Shown: piece by piece, positions 18,267 to 27,258 of the stretch
Layout of the letters: each line of letters begins with the position of its first letter
How positions within the stretch are numbered: position 1 is the first letter of the stretch
DNA from: Marinomonas mediterranea MMB-1
GTDB taxonomy: Bacteria; Pseudomonadota; Gammaproteobacteria; Pseudomonadales; Marinomonadaceae
Direction: 5' to 3'
Assembly (NCBI RefSeq): GCF_000192865.1
Contig: NC_015276.1
Span: 1,612,001 to 1,676,000, forward strand
Length of the DNA stretch: 64,000 bases
Position numbers and translations under genes: made by a program
The notes under the pieces: generated by a model
What the model saw: only the letters and a program-made list of their open reading frames with translations
Told to the model about the DNA's origin: nothing
Database searches by the model: none

Positions 18267-19469
18267 ATGATCATCAAACCAAAGATTCGTGGTTTTATAT
18301 GTACTACAACCCACCCAGTTGGTTGTGAGAAAAACGTTAAAGAGCAAATTGAAATGACTAAGGCGAAGGGGGCGATCGAAAACGGCCCTAAGCGCGTGTT
18401 GGTTATTGGCTCCTCTAGTGGTTATGGCTTGTCTTCTCGCATTGCTGCTGCATTTGGTAGTGGTGCTGCGACAATTGGTGTGTTCTTTGAAAAGCCTGGG
18501 ACAGAGAGAAAGTCGGGTACTGCTGGTTGGTATAATGCAGCGGCTTTCGATAAGTTTGCAAAGGAAGAAGGTCTATATTCTAAAAGCATTAATGGCGATG
18601 CGTTTTCTAACGAGGCGCGTGAAAAAGTCATTGAGCTGATCAAAGAAGACTTAGGGCAAATTGATATGGTTGTCTACTCGCTGGCATCTCCAGTGCGTAA
18701 ATTGCCAGATACAGGAGAAGTGGTTCGCTCTGTATTGAAGCCAATCGGCGAAACTTACCGCTCGACTGCTATCGATACTAATCGCGATGTGATTATTGAC
18801 GCGGAAATTGAACCTGCAACCGAAGAAGAAGTTGCGGCAACAACAACCGTTATGGGTGGTCAAGACTGGGAACTTTGGATGTCAGCGCTGCAAGAGGCTG
18901 GTGTGTTGGCTGATGGTGTTAGAACGGTTGCTTATTCTTACATCGGTTCTGACATTACGTGGCCTATTTATTGGCACGGTGCACTTGGTAAGGCGAAAGA
19001 GGATTTGGATCGTGCTGCACACGAAATTGATTCTAAGTTGGTGTCTTTGTCGGGCGGTGCGAATGTTGCGGTGTTAAAATCTGTTGTTACGCAAGCGTCT
19101 TCAGCTATTCCTGTTATGCCTTTGTATCTTGCTATGGTTTTCAAGGTGATGCGTGAGAAAGGCTTGCATGAAGGTTGTATGGAACAGGTATATCGTTTGT
19201 TTGCTGAGCGCTTATACAATGACAATACGCCGTCTGAGTTGACTGATGACAAGAACCGTTTGCGTGTGGATGACTGGGAGTTGCGTGAAGATGTTCAGCA
19301 AGCTTGTCGAGACCTTTGGGCACAGATTAATGATGAAAACTTATTTGCCGAAACGGATTATCAGCTTTATAAAGATGAATTCTTAAAGCTGTTTGGATTT
19401 GGTTTAGACGGTGTGGATTACGAAGAGGATGTTAATCCTCTTGTTGAGTTTGACGTTCACACTCTCTAA
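18267..19469 (+). CDS. fabV: Enoyl-[ACP] reductase FabV
   Basis: A 400-residue member of the FabV family (larger than FabI). Hallmarks are MIIKPKIRGFICTTTHPVGC at the start, VLVIGSSSGYGLSSRIAAAF (cofactor loop), GTAGWYN, KSINGDAFS, the Tyr/Lys active site in YIGSDITWPIYWHGALGKAK and TQASSAIPVMPLYL. It reduces trans-2-enoyl-ACP with NADH as the last step of fatty acid elongation; FabV enzymes are known to be insensitive to triclosan. A terminator follows directly. Confidence 0.96.
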   Translation: MIIKPKIRGFICTTTHPVGCEKNVKEQIEMTKAKGAIENGPKRVLVIGSSSGYGLSSRIAAAFGSGAATIGVFFEKPGTERKSGTAGWYNAAAFDKFAKEEGLYSKSINGDAFSNEAREKVIELIKEDLGQIDMVVYSLASPVRKLPDTGEVVRSVLKPIGETYRSTAIDTNRDVIIDAEIEPATEEEVAATTTVMGGQDWELWMSALQEAGVLADGVRTVAYSYIGSDITWPIYWHGALGKAKEDLDRAAHEIDSKLVSLSGGANVAVLKSVVTQASSAIPVMPLYLAMVFKVMREKGLHEGCMEQVYRLFAERLYNDNTPSELTDDKNRLRVDDWELREDVQQACRDLWAQINDENLFAETDYQLYKDEFLKLFGFGLDGVDYEEDVNPLVEFDVHTL

Positions 19470-19534
19470 GTATTCACTTGGTAGGCATAGACTCTCGTTG
19501 TTAGAGTTTCGTGTTCTAACCTGATATTTTTTGT

Positions 19535-19561
19535 AAAAGGAGGCTGTGCCTCCTTTTTTTT
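19535..19561 (+). terminator. Terminator after fabV
   Basis: A perfect 10-bp stem, AAAAGGAGGC-TGT-GCCTCCTTTT, with further T residues. Confidence 0.92.
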
Positions 19562-19613
19562 GTGGGTAGTATTTTCTATAGTGTCCATTAGGTTGAGCTT
19601 GAGTGAGTGAAAA

Positions 19614-20219
19614 ATGAAATATCTGCTAATAGTATCGTTACTACTGCCTTTTTGTGTGCAAGCTCAAAGAGTCGAGCAAAAGCCGGTGGATATTATTTAT
19701 GGCGATCATGTGTATCGCGGTACTCATCAAGTGGTCACGAGTTCTCCTTTGGAGGTAGAGGTTATTCCAGCGGAAAAACCAAAGCTTGAATTGGGGCCTA
19801 ACGTTATCGTGTCTTCTGGTTCGACTTCTCGCTCCTATATTGAAGAGGTGCAGTTGGCCAAAAAGGAGCAGGAAATATACGATGAGGTAAACCGTCGTAC
19901 CCGAGAGGCTCCCTTTACGGTTCTGTTTACAGGGAATATTCCTGAAGAAATACAGGAAAAACGTTTGAGCATGATGCCGGAGGTCGGAATTTTTGGAGAT
20001 CAACTGCAAAAGCTGCAGGAGGATCAGCAGGCGTTAAATCCTCAACCTGACGAGACTGAATCATTGGCTCCTGACGTTGGTGAGTTCTCTGAAGTGACAC
20101 CTGGTAATCGTGTAATCGGGACGAAGCCTGCGACGTCTAATCAAGCTGCGGATGAGTCGCCGCAAGATAGGGCGGAGATGAGTGATGAAGAGAAGTTAGA
20201 GCAGCTTATTGGTGGCTAA
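19614..20219 (+). CDS. Secreted hypothetical protein
   Basis: A 201-residue protein with a clear signal peptide (MKYLLIVSLLLPFCVQAQ). The mature part is hydrophilic and acidic, with a Pro/Asp/Glu-rich C-terminal third (PQPDETESLAPDVGE). No known domain recognised; probably a periplasmic or surface protein, perhaps partly disordered. It is flanked by terminators on both sides, so it is a single-gene unit. Confidence 0.7.
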   Translation: MKYLLIVSLLLPFCVQAQRVEQKPVDIIYGDHVYRGTHQVVTSSPLEVEVIPAEKPKLELGPNVIVSSGSTSRSYIEEVQLAKKEQEIYDEVNRRTREAPFTVLFTGNIPEEIQEKRLSMMPEVGIFGDQLQKLQEDQQALNPQPDETESLAPDVGEFSEVTPGNRVIGTKPATSNQAADESPQDRAEMSDEEKLEQLIGG

Positions 20220-20278
20220 TAGCTGGTGGCTATATAGTTAGAGTGAGAGGTCTTTCTTAAAAAGGCCTCTTCTGATAT

Positions 20279-20319
20279 AAAAACAAAAAAAGAGCGATTC
20301 ACGCTCTTTTTTTGTTTTT
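20279..20319. terminator. Bidirectional terminator between convergent genes
   Basis: A perfect 18-bp stem (AAAAACAAAAAAAGAGCG and its complement) with a five-base loop. It carries A and T runs on the correct sides to stop transcription in both directions, between the secreted hypothetical gene and yciK. Confidence 0.93.
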
Positions 20320-20367
20320 ATTGGCTTGGGTATTTCGATGCCATGGCTCTTGTGTGCCGTTTTTAGT

Positions 20368-21117
20368 CTAATTTTTCGGCTGTGCGTCCACTGAGCAGCC
20401 ATTGGTGCTTTCGCTATCTTTCCCCATTAAGTATAAATAGAGCGGCATCAGCTCTTCGGGGGATTTGAGTGTTTGCGGGTCTTCCGCTGGGTAGGCGCAT
20501 GCTCTCATGTTTGTTCGAGTGGCGCCAGGGTTTATTGCATTGACACGAATATTACTGGTTTGAGCAAGCTCTTCTGAAAAAAGCTGCATCATTGCTTCTG
20601 TTGCGAATTTTGAAATAGAGTAAGCTCCCCAAAATGCGCGTGCTTTTCTGCCGACAGTGGAGGTTGTGAAAATGATGGATGCACTGTTGGAGTTTCTCAA
20701 AAGTGGGATGAGTGATTGCGTGAGCATGAATTGACTGTTCACGTTCACTTTCATTACTTGCTCAAATGTTTCGGAGTCATAGTCGGAAAGCGGGGTTCGT
20801 GTGCCTAAAACGCTTGCGTTCAATAGCAGGCCGTCTAGTTGAGGGAATTCAGTTGACAGCGTGTTGGCAAGCTCTTGATAGTCGTGCTCATTGGCATTCT
20901 CAAGGTTGATGGGCACAATGGCGGGTTGTGGATAGCCTTGTTCTTCAATTAAGTCGTAAACGTCTTCAAGCTTTTTAGGGGTGCGGCCGAGTAAAATTAC
21001 GGTTGCACCATGTGCTGCATACTGTAAAGCTGCTTCCTTTCCTATGCCGTCTCCAGCACCAGTAACGAGTACGGTTTTGCCTTCTAATAGCGCTTTAGGG
21101 GCTTCGTAATCTAGCAT
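20368..21117 (-). CDS. yciK: Short-chain dehydrogenase YciK
   Basis: A 249-residue SDR oxidoreductase: cofactor motif TGAGDGIGKEAA, LLLNASVLG, catalytic Tyr/Lys in YSISKFATEAMMQ, and the family-specific stretches NPGATRTNMRACAYPAEDP and MPLYLYLMG that mark YciK. Its physiological substrate is not established. It is 57 bp behind ubiG on the same strand, as in pseudomonads, but without the phosphatase gene mupP that sits between them there. Confidence 0.92.
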   Translation of the reverse strand: MLDYEAPKALLEGKTVLVTGAGDGIGKEAALQYAAHGATVILLGRTPKKLEDVYDLIEEQGYPQPAIVPINLENANEHDYQELANTLSTEFPQLDGLLLNASVLGTRTPLSDYDSETFEQVMKVNVNSQFMLTQSLIPLLRNSNSASIIFTTSTVGRKARAFWGAYSISKFATEAMMQLFSEELAQTSNIRVNAINPGATRTNMRACAYPAEDPQTLKSPEELMPLYLYLMGKDSESTNGCSVDAQPKN

Positions 21118-21174
21118 ATGTTACCTCCATTCGCTGTCGTTCAGTATAGATGCTGCTGGTGGCTTCTCGTGTTG

Positions 21175-21900
21175 TTAAGAATGAGGCTTCTGTGTGTGCA
21201 TCATGTAGTTAACTGAAACGTCGCGGTCATTTAATTTATATACTTTGGTGAGTGGGTTGTACGTTAAGCCTGTCATGTGTTGAACGTCTAGCCCAGCGTT
21301 ACGTGAAAAATTGTTGAGTTCTGCTGGCTGTATAAACTTAGCATAGTCGTGAGTTCCTTTAGGAAGCAAGCCAAGAATGTATTCTGCGCCTACAATGGCA
21401 AAAAGATAGGCTTTTGGATTGCGGTTTATTGTCGAGAAATAAACGTGACCACCCGGTTTACAAAGCTTCATGCATGCTTTTATGACAGATGCCGGGTCAG
21501 GAACATGTTCTAGCATTTCAAGGCAGGTAACAATGTCGTATTGTTCGCTGTCTCGCTCGGCGATTTCTTCCGCTGTTATTTGTTCGTAGGCGACATCGAC
21601 ACCACTTTCTTTTGCGTGCAAAGAGGCAACGCCCAACGGGGCTTCACCCATATCTATGCCTCTAACGTTCGCTCCCATGAGTGCCATGGATTCAGAAAGA
21701 ATACCGCCACCACAACCAACATCGATGACTTTTTTGCCATCTAGCGGACTGCGTTCGTTTATGTAGTTGACGCGAAGAGGATTGATTTCATGCAGTGGTT
21801 TAAATTCGCTGTTCTTGTCCCACCATTTGCTTGCGAGCGCTTCAAACTTGGCAATCTCTTCTTGGTCAACGTTCAGGCTTGATGTGTGGTGTTCAGTCAT
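21175..21900 (-). CDS. ubiG: Ubiquinone biosynthesis O-methyltransferase
   Basis: SAM-dependent O-methyltransferase for two steps of ubiquinone synthesis. Motif I is VIDVGCGGGILSESMA; FEALASKWWD near the N terminus and INRNPKAYLFAIVGAEYIL in the C-terminal half are UbiG signatures. I choose the ATG at 21900 (241 residues), because AGGA lies seven bases upstream; an ATG at 21915 has no ribosome binding site. Divergent from gyrA, with about 300 bp between them. Confidence 0.95.
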   Translation of the reverse strand: MTEHHTSSLNVDQEEIAKFEALASKWWDKNSEFKPLHEINPLRVNYINERSPLDGKKVIDVGCGGGILSESMALMGANVRGIDMGEAPLGVASLHAKESGVDVAYEQITAEEIAERDSEQYDIVTCLEMLEHVPDPASVIKACMKLCKPGGHVYFSTINRNPKAYLFAIVGAEYILGLLPKGTHDYAKFIQPAELNNFSRNAGLDVQHMTGLTYNPLTKVYKLNDRDVSVNYMMHTQKPHS

Positions 21901-22132
21901 TGTTATATCCTGCATAAAATCTAACGGCTCTGTAGGCTTTTTACGCTTGAGAGGTGCTTACAGATGAAAAAAATTTCTTATTAACTTTCGGCATTATAAC
22001 GACTTAGGATGCAATGACTACAAAAAAACAAAGGCTTGTCACGGTTTAGTCATAGTTTGCGTCAATTAGAGCTGATTTTGTTGTGTGCCGACGAAACGTG
22101 TTGGCAAAATATGGGTGTTCCACAAATGGTTG

Positions 22133-22141
22133 TGATATAAT
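22133..22141 (+). promoter_or_regulatory. Extended -10 promoter element for gyrA
   Basis: TGATATAAT is an extended -10 (TGN plus TATAAT) 64 bp before the gyrA start; no good -35 hexamer is visible, as is common with extended -10 promoters. Confidence 0.55.
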
Positions 22142-22205
22142 TTCGCGCTTATAAAAAGATAGTAGGAAGTCATTTCGACTTCAGGCATAAGGATCGGTTG
22201 TACCT

Positions 22206-24851
22206 ATGGGTGAATTAGCCAAAGAAATCATTCCTGTCAGTATAGAAAACGAATTAAAAGGTTCGTACCTTGATTACGCAATGAGTGTTATCGTTGGGCG
22301 AGCTCTCCCCGACGTGCGTGATGGTTTGAAACCAGTGCATCGCCGTGTTTTGTATGCGATGAACGAATTAAAAAATGATTGGAATAAACCCTACAAAAAG
22401 TCTGCTCGTATTGTTGGTGACGTAATAGGTAAATATCACCCGCATGGTGATTCCGCGGTTTACGAGACAATTGTCCGTATGGCCCAGCCTTTCTCAATGC
22501 GTTACACCTTAGTAGATGGTCAGGGTAACTTCGGTTCTGTCGATGGTGATAGCGCTGCAGCAATGCGTTATACCGAAATAAGAATGGACAAAATCTCTCA
22601 TCACTTATTGATGGATTTAGAGAAAGAGACCGTTGACTTTGTTCCTAACTATGATGAATCGGAAACCATGCCGGAGGTGCTTCCTGCACGAATCCCTGGC
22701 TTATTGGTAAACGGTTCTGCTGGTATCGCTGTGGGTATGGCGACCAATATCCCTCCTCATAACCTTACTGAAGTTATTAATGGTTGTTTGGCTTTGATCG
22801 ATCGTCCTGAGATTGAGATCGATGAGCTGATGGAGTTTATTCCTGGTCCTGATTTCCCTACAGGTGCGTTCATTAATGGTCGCGCAGGTATTGTTGAAGC
22901 TTATAAAACAGGGCGTGGTCGCATCTATATGCGTGCTCGTCATCATGTTGAAGATATGGAAAAAGGCAACCGACAGGCGATTGTCTTTACTGAGATTCCA
23001 TATCAGCTGAACAAAGCAAAAGTTATTGAAAAAATCGCTGAGCTTGTAAAAGAGAAAAAGCTTGAAGGCATCAGTGAACTGCGTGACGAGTCTGACAAAG
23101 ACGGTATGCGTATTGTGATCGAGCTTCGTCGCGGTGAAAACCCTGATGTCGTTGTGAACAATATCTTTACCCAAACTCAGTTGCAGTCTGTGTTTGGTAT
23201 TAACATGGTTGCCTTGGTTGATGGGCGTCCTGAGTTGCTTAATCTTAAGCAAATCCTTGAGTGCTTTGTACGCCACCGTCGCGAAGTAGTAACTCGACGT
23301 ACTATCTTTGAGCTTCGTAAAGCGCGTGAGCGTGGTCATATACTCGAAGGTTTAGCCGTTGCGCTTGCTAATATTGATCGCGTAATTGAGCTGATTCGTA
23401 CTTCACCGTCTTCTGCAGAGGCGCGTGAGAAGTTGATCGCTGAATCGTGGCAGCCAGGTGACGTGATGGCTATGTTGGAAAGGGCTGGCGCAGATGCTTG
23501 TCGCCCTGATGACTTAGATCCTCAGTTTGGCTTTAATAATGGCGCGTATCGCCTATCTCCTGATCAGGCGCAAGCTATACTGGACCTACGTTTACACCGT
23601 CTAACTGGATTGGAGCATGAGAAGTTACTTTCTGAGTACAAAGATCTCATTGCTGTTATCGCTGAGTTATTGGAAATATTAGGTAATCCAACGCGCTTGA
23701 TGGAAGTTATTTGTGAGGAGTTGGAGGCTGTTCGAGACCAGTTTGGTGACGAGCGCTTGACTGAAATTCTCACTTCTCGTCAAGACCTAACCATTGCAGA
23801 TCTTATTGATGAAGCGCCAATGGTTGTGACTATTTCGGATACAGGTTATGCGAAGTCTCAGCCACTTGAAGAGTACAAGGCTCAGCGTCGCGGCGGACGA
23901 GGAAAGTCCTCTGCAACCATGAAAGACGAAGATCATATTAGTCACCTTTTGGTCACTAGTAGCCATGATACGGTTATGTTGTTCAGTAACTTTGGTAAAG
24001 TCTATTGGCTGCGCGTGTTTGAGATTCCTGTAGCGAGCCGTACTGCTAAAGGTCGTCCGATTGTAAACTTGTTGCCATTAGCAGAAGGGGAGCATATCTC
24101 TGCTTTGCTTCCGCTTAACGATGAAATGGAAGATTCGTATATTTTCATGGCGACAGCGAATGGTACTGTGAAGAAGACTGCTGTTGAGTACTTTGCTCGC
24201 CCACGTTCAACAGGCTTGATCGCTTTAAGTCTCGATGAGAATGATGAGCTTGTGGGTGTGGCGCAAACGTCAGGCGAAAATGACATTATGCTTGTGTCCA
24301 GTTCCGGCAAAACGATCCGATTTAAGGAGAGTGATGTTAGGGCAATGGGTCGTACTGCGGCCGGTGTTCGTGGTATCCGTTTAGCGGATGAGTATAAGGT
24401 GGTTTCACTTATCGTTCCGCAAGAAGGTTGTTCTGTTCTATTCGCTTGTGAGAATGGGTTTGGTAAGCGTACATTGACCGAAGACTTTCCAGTGTATGGT
24501 CGAGGTGGACAAGGTGTCATTGGTATTCAGGTTTCCGAGCGTAATGGTCCAGTTGTTGGGGCGACGCAGGTCGAGGATACAGATGAAATCATGCTGATTT
24601 CTGATCAGGGGACTCTTGTTCGTACGAGAGCGTCTGAGGTTTCTTGCCAAGGTCGAAATACTCAGGGTGTGACTTTGATTCGATTGATGAATGATGAGCA
24701 TCTTGTTGGTGTTGAGCGTGTTGTCGATGAAGATGACGATGCTGGCGAAGATGCTGAGTCTGAAGAGCGGGGTGAGGAACAGGCTACAACGCCTGATGCA
24801 CCAGAGGCTGAAAAAACGGACGAAGCGCCCGACAGTGAAGGCGAAGAGTAA
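22206..24851 (+). CDS. gyrA: DNA gyrase subunit A
   Basis: An 881-residue type II topoisomerase subunit. It has the N-terminal breakage-reunion domain with the catalytic Tyr in AAMRYTEIRM, the quinolone region HPHGDSAVYETIVRMAQPF, the GyrA box AQRRGGRGKS opening the C-terminal DNA-wrapping domain, and a long acidic tail from about residue 840. Position 83 (E. coli numbering, which is the same here) is Ser, while position 87 is Glu instead of the usual Asp. Followed by a terminator and then serC. Confidence 0.98.
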   Translation: MGELAKEIIPVSIENELKGSYLDYAMSVIVGRALPDVRDGLKPVHRRVLYAMNELKNDWNKPYKKSARIVGDVIGKYHPHGDSAVYETIVRMAQPFSMRYTLVDGQGNFGSVDGDSAAAMRYTEIRMDKISHHLLMDLEKETVDFVPNYDESETMPEVLPARIPGLLVNGSAGIAVGMATNIPPHNLTEVINGCLALIDRPEIEIDELMEFIPGPDFPTGAFINGRAGIVEAYKTGRGRIYMRARHHVEDMEKGNRQAIVFTEIPYQLNKAKVIEKIAELVKEKKLEGISELRDESDKDGMRIVIELRRGENPDVVVNNIFTQTQLQSVFGINMVALVDGRPELLNLKQILECFVRHRREVVTRRTIFELRKARERGHILEGLAVALANIDRVIELIRTSPSSAEAREKLIAESWQPGDVMAMLERAGADACRPDDLDPQFGFNNGAYRLSPDQAQAILDLRLHRLTGLEHEKLLSEYKDLIAVIAELLEILGNPTRLMEVICEELEAVRDQFGDERLTEILTSRQDLTIADLIDEAPMVVTISDTGYAKSQPLEEYKAQRRGGRGKSSATMKDEDHISHLLVTSSHDTVMLFSNFGKVYWLRVFEIPVASRTAKGRPIVNLLPLAEGEHISALLPLNDEMEDSYIFMATANGTVKKTAVEYFARPRSTGLIALSLDENDELVGVAQTSGENDIMLVSSSGKTIRFKESDVRAMGRTAAGVRGIRLADEYKVVSLIVPQEGCSVLFACENGFGKRTLTEDFPVYGRGGQGVIGIQVSERNGPVVGATQVEDTDEIMLISDQGTLVRTRASEVSCQGRNTQGVTLIRLMNDEHLVGVERVVDEDDDAGEDAESEERGEEQATTPDAPEAEKTDEAPDSEGEE

Positions 24852-24859
24852 ATAAAGAT

Positions 24860-24884
24860 GGCGCACATTGTGCGCCTCTTTTAT
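24860..24884 (+). terminator. Terminator after gyrA
   Basis: A perfect 7-bp GC-rich stem, GGCGCAC-ATT-GTGCGCC, followed by TCTTTTAT. Confidence 0.88.
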
Positions 24885-24981
24885 GTTGGATATTGGAAAA
24901 GTGTTACTTAGTTCGATGTTGCTTGTTGAGTGATGGCGGATGATTTTATTAAGTAAGTGAGATGATGGGGATATTGGCGGA

Positions 24982-26067
24982 ATGAGTCGTTCTTTTAATT
25001 TTTGTTCTGGTCCTGCAGCGCTGCCGGAAGCTGTATTGAAAAAGGCGCAAGCAGAGTTGTTAAATTGGCACGGAGCAGGTGTTTCTGTGATGGAAATGAG
25101 TCACAGAAGTAGTGAATTTACTTCCATTTTGGAATCCGCCAAAGCACGTTTAACTCGTCTGCTCGATATTCCAGATAATTATGAAATTCTGTTTGTGCAG
25201 GGTGGCGCTTCTACTCTGTTTGCACAAATTCCGGCAAACTTTGTGACAGATCATAAAACCGTTTGTTATTTGGATACTGGTGCTTGGTCTGCTAAGGCGA
25301 TTAAAGAAGCGAAGAAGTATGCAGATGTCATCGTCTCTGGCTCTACTAAAGAACAAAATTATACGACGGTACCTAGTTGGGAGGAGCTCAATCTAGACCC
25401 TAATGCCGCGTACCTTCATATTACGCCGAATGAAACGATAGGTGGTCTTGAATTTGATGATCTGCCTGAAACGGATTTGCCTATAATTGCAGACCTTTCA
25501 TCTACCATTTTGTCTCGTTCTATCGATGTCAGTAAATATGGCATGATTTACGCGGGTGCTCAGAAAAATGTAGGGCCGGCAGGGGTTGTTATCTGTATTG
25601 TCCGCAAAGATCTATTGGAGCGTTCTGATAACGAGGCCCTTCCTTCTACTTGGTCGTTTGCAAACCTTGCCAAAAATAACTCTATGATAAATACGCCGCC
25701 AACATTCGCGATTTATCTTGCTGATCTCGTGTTTGAGTGGTTGGAAGCGTTGGGTGGCGTAGAAGCTATTGAGAAAGTGAATGAGCAAAAAGCGGCACGC
25801 CTTTATAAAGCGATTGATGGTAGTAAGTTGTATAGCAACCCCATCGATGTAGCCTATCGCTCACGTATGAATGTGCCGTTTGTGTTAGCGGATGAATCTC
25901 TTGAGCAGACGTTCTTGGCGGAGTCTGAGGCGGCGGGTTTGAGGACATTGGCTGGACATCGTTCTGTAGGTGGTATGCGAGCGAGTATTTATAATGCAAT
26001 GCCTGTCGAAGGTGTTGAGGCGCTTATTGAATTTATGCGAGATTTTGAGTCTCGTTACGGAGCTTAA
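24982..26067 (+). CDS. serC: Phosphoserine aminotransferase
   Basis: A 361-residue PLP enzyme of serine and pyridoxal phosphate synthesis. It starts MSRSFNFCSGPAALPEAVLK; the PLP Lys is in YAGAQKNVGPAG; GGMRASIYNAMP near the end is diagnostic. pheA begins two bases after its stop codon, so the genes are co-transcribed. pdxJ, another PLP-pathway gene, is elsewhere in the window at 56.7 kb. Confidence 0.97.
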   Translation: MSRSFNFCSGPAALPEAVLKKAQAELLNWHGAGVSVMEMSHRSSEFTSILESAKARLTRLLDIPDNYEILFVQGGASTLFAQIPANFVTDHKTVCYLDTGAWSAKAIKEAKKYADVIVSGSTKEQNYTTVPSWEELNLDPNAAYLHITPNETIGGLEFDDLPETDLPIIADLSSTILSRSIDVSKYGMIYAGAQKNVGPAGVVICIVRKDLLERSDNEALPSTWSFANLAKNNSMINTPPTFAIYLADLVFEWLEALGGVEAIEKVNEQKAARLYKAIDGSKLYSNPIDVAYRSRMNVPFVLADESLEQTFLAESEAAGLRTLAGHRSVGGMRASIYNAMPVEGVEALIEFMRDFESRYGA

Positions 26068-26069
26068 GC

Positions 26070-27188
26070 ATGCTTGATAAAAAGATGTTGCCAGATACGC
26101 TTCCTGGTCTGAGAGACCGAATTGATGAGATAGATCAGAAAATTCAGCAACTTATCAATGAAAGAGCGTTGTGCGCGCAAAAAGTTGCTGATGTTAAGGT
26201 TGCAGAGCAAGGTGAAGAGGGCGTTGTCTTTTATCGCCCCGAGCGTGAAGCGCAGGTTCTGCGGCGCGTTATGGAGCGCAACGAGGGTCCGCTGGGGAAC
26301 GAAGAAATGGCGAAAGTATTTCGCCAAATTATGTCTTCTTGTTTGGCGTTAGAAAAGCCTATGCGTATTGCATTTTTAGGGCCTGAAGGGACATTTACTC
26401 AGCAAGCTGCTCATAAGCACTTTGGTAAATCTATCGTAAGTGCTCCTATGGCTGCTATTGATGAGGTGTTTCGTGAAGTTGAGTCTGGCGCGGCAAACTA
26501 CGGTGTTGTGCCTGTAGAGAATTCTACGGAAGGTGTTGTAAATCACACGTTGGATAGTTTTCGTTCATCGCACCTGAAAATTTGCGGTGAGGTTGAGGAG
26601 CGTATTCATCATCACTTGTTGATTAGTCCTAATATTAACGCGGAAGATGTTACGCACATTTATTCTCATCAGCAGGCTTTGGCTCAGTGTCGAGCGTGGT
26701 TGGATCGCTATTGGCCTCACGTGGAGCGTGTTTCTGTGAGTTCTAATGCAGAGGCTGCTCGTCTTGTTTCAGAGGCTGGGCGTAACGGCAAGGCTGTTGC
26801 TGCGATTGCGGGTGAAATAGCATGTGAGCTATATGGGTTGCAGAAAGAATCTTCTAATATCGAGGATCACCCTGAGAATACGACTCGATTCTTGATTATT
26901 GGGAATCAAGATGTGCCAGCGAGTGGCAGCGATAAAACCTCTTTGCTAATCAGTGCTAAAAATGAGCCGGGCGCATTGTATCGTTTATTGGAAGCGTTTG
27001 AGCGTCATCGTGTCGATATGACGCGGCTAGAAACTCGCCCTTCATTGATCAGCAAATGGGGGTATATTTTTTATATCGATTGCGTAGGGCATTATTCGGA
27101 CGCGTCTTGTAAAGCGGTAATAAGTGAGCTTCGAGAGCGTGCTTCGGAAGTGAAAGTGCTTGGTTCATACCCGGTCGCGGTATTGTAA
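26070..27188 (+). CDS. pheA: Bifunctional chorismate mutase/prephenate dehydratase
   Basis: A 372-residue P-protein making phenylpyruvate from chorismate. An AroQ-type chorismate mutase occupies about 1-95 (LRDRIDEIDQKIQQLINERA). The prephenate dehydratase domain begins IAFLGPEGTFTQQAA and has the catalytic TRF triplet in ENTTRFLIIG. A C-terminal ACT domain has NEPGALYRLL and the ETRPS element, so feedback inhibition by phenylalanine is expected. In Pseudomonas a hisC2 gene follows pheA; here the tyrA-aroA fusion follows directly. Confidence 0.96.
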   Translation: MLDKKMLPDTLPGLRDRIDEIDQKIQQLINERALCAQKVADVKVAEQGEEGVVFYRPEREAQVLRRVMERNEGPLGNEEMAKVFRQIMSSCLALEKPMRIAFLGPEGTFTQQAAHKHFGKSIVSAPMAAIDEVFREVESGAANYGVVPVENSTEGVVNHTLDSFRSSHLKICGEVEERIHHHLLISPNINAEDVTHIYSHQQALAQCRAWLDRYWPHVERVSVSSNAEAARLVSEAGRNGKAVAAIAGEIACELYGLQKESSNIEDHPENTTRFLIIGNQDVPASGSDKTSLLISAKNEPGALYRLLEAFERHRVDMTRLETRPSLISKWGYIFYIDCVGHYSDASCKAVISELRERASEVKVLGSYPVAVL

Positions 27189-27258
27189 AAAAAGACGTTA
27201 TTGGTGGTTGATGCAATAGAAAATGCTTTGGCTGCCTCAATTTAAAATAGGTTGTTGC

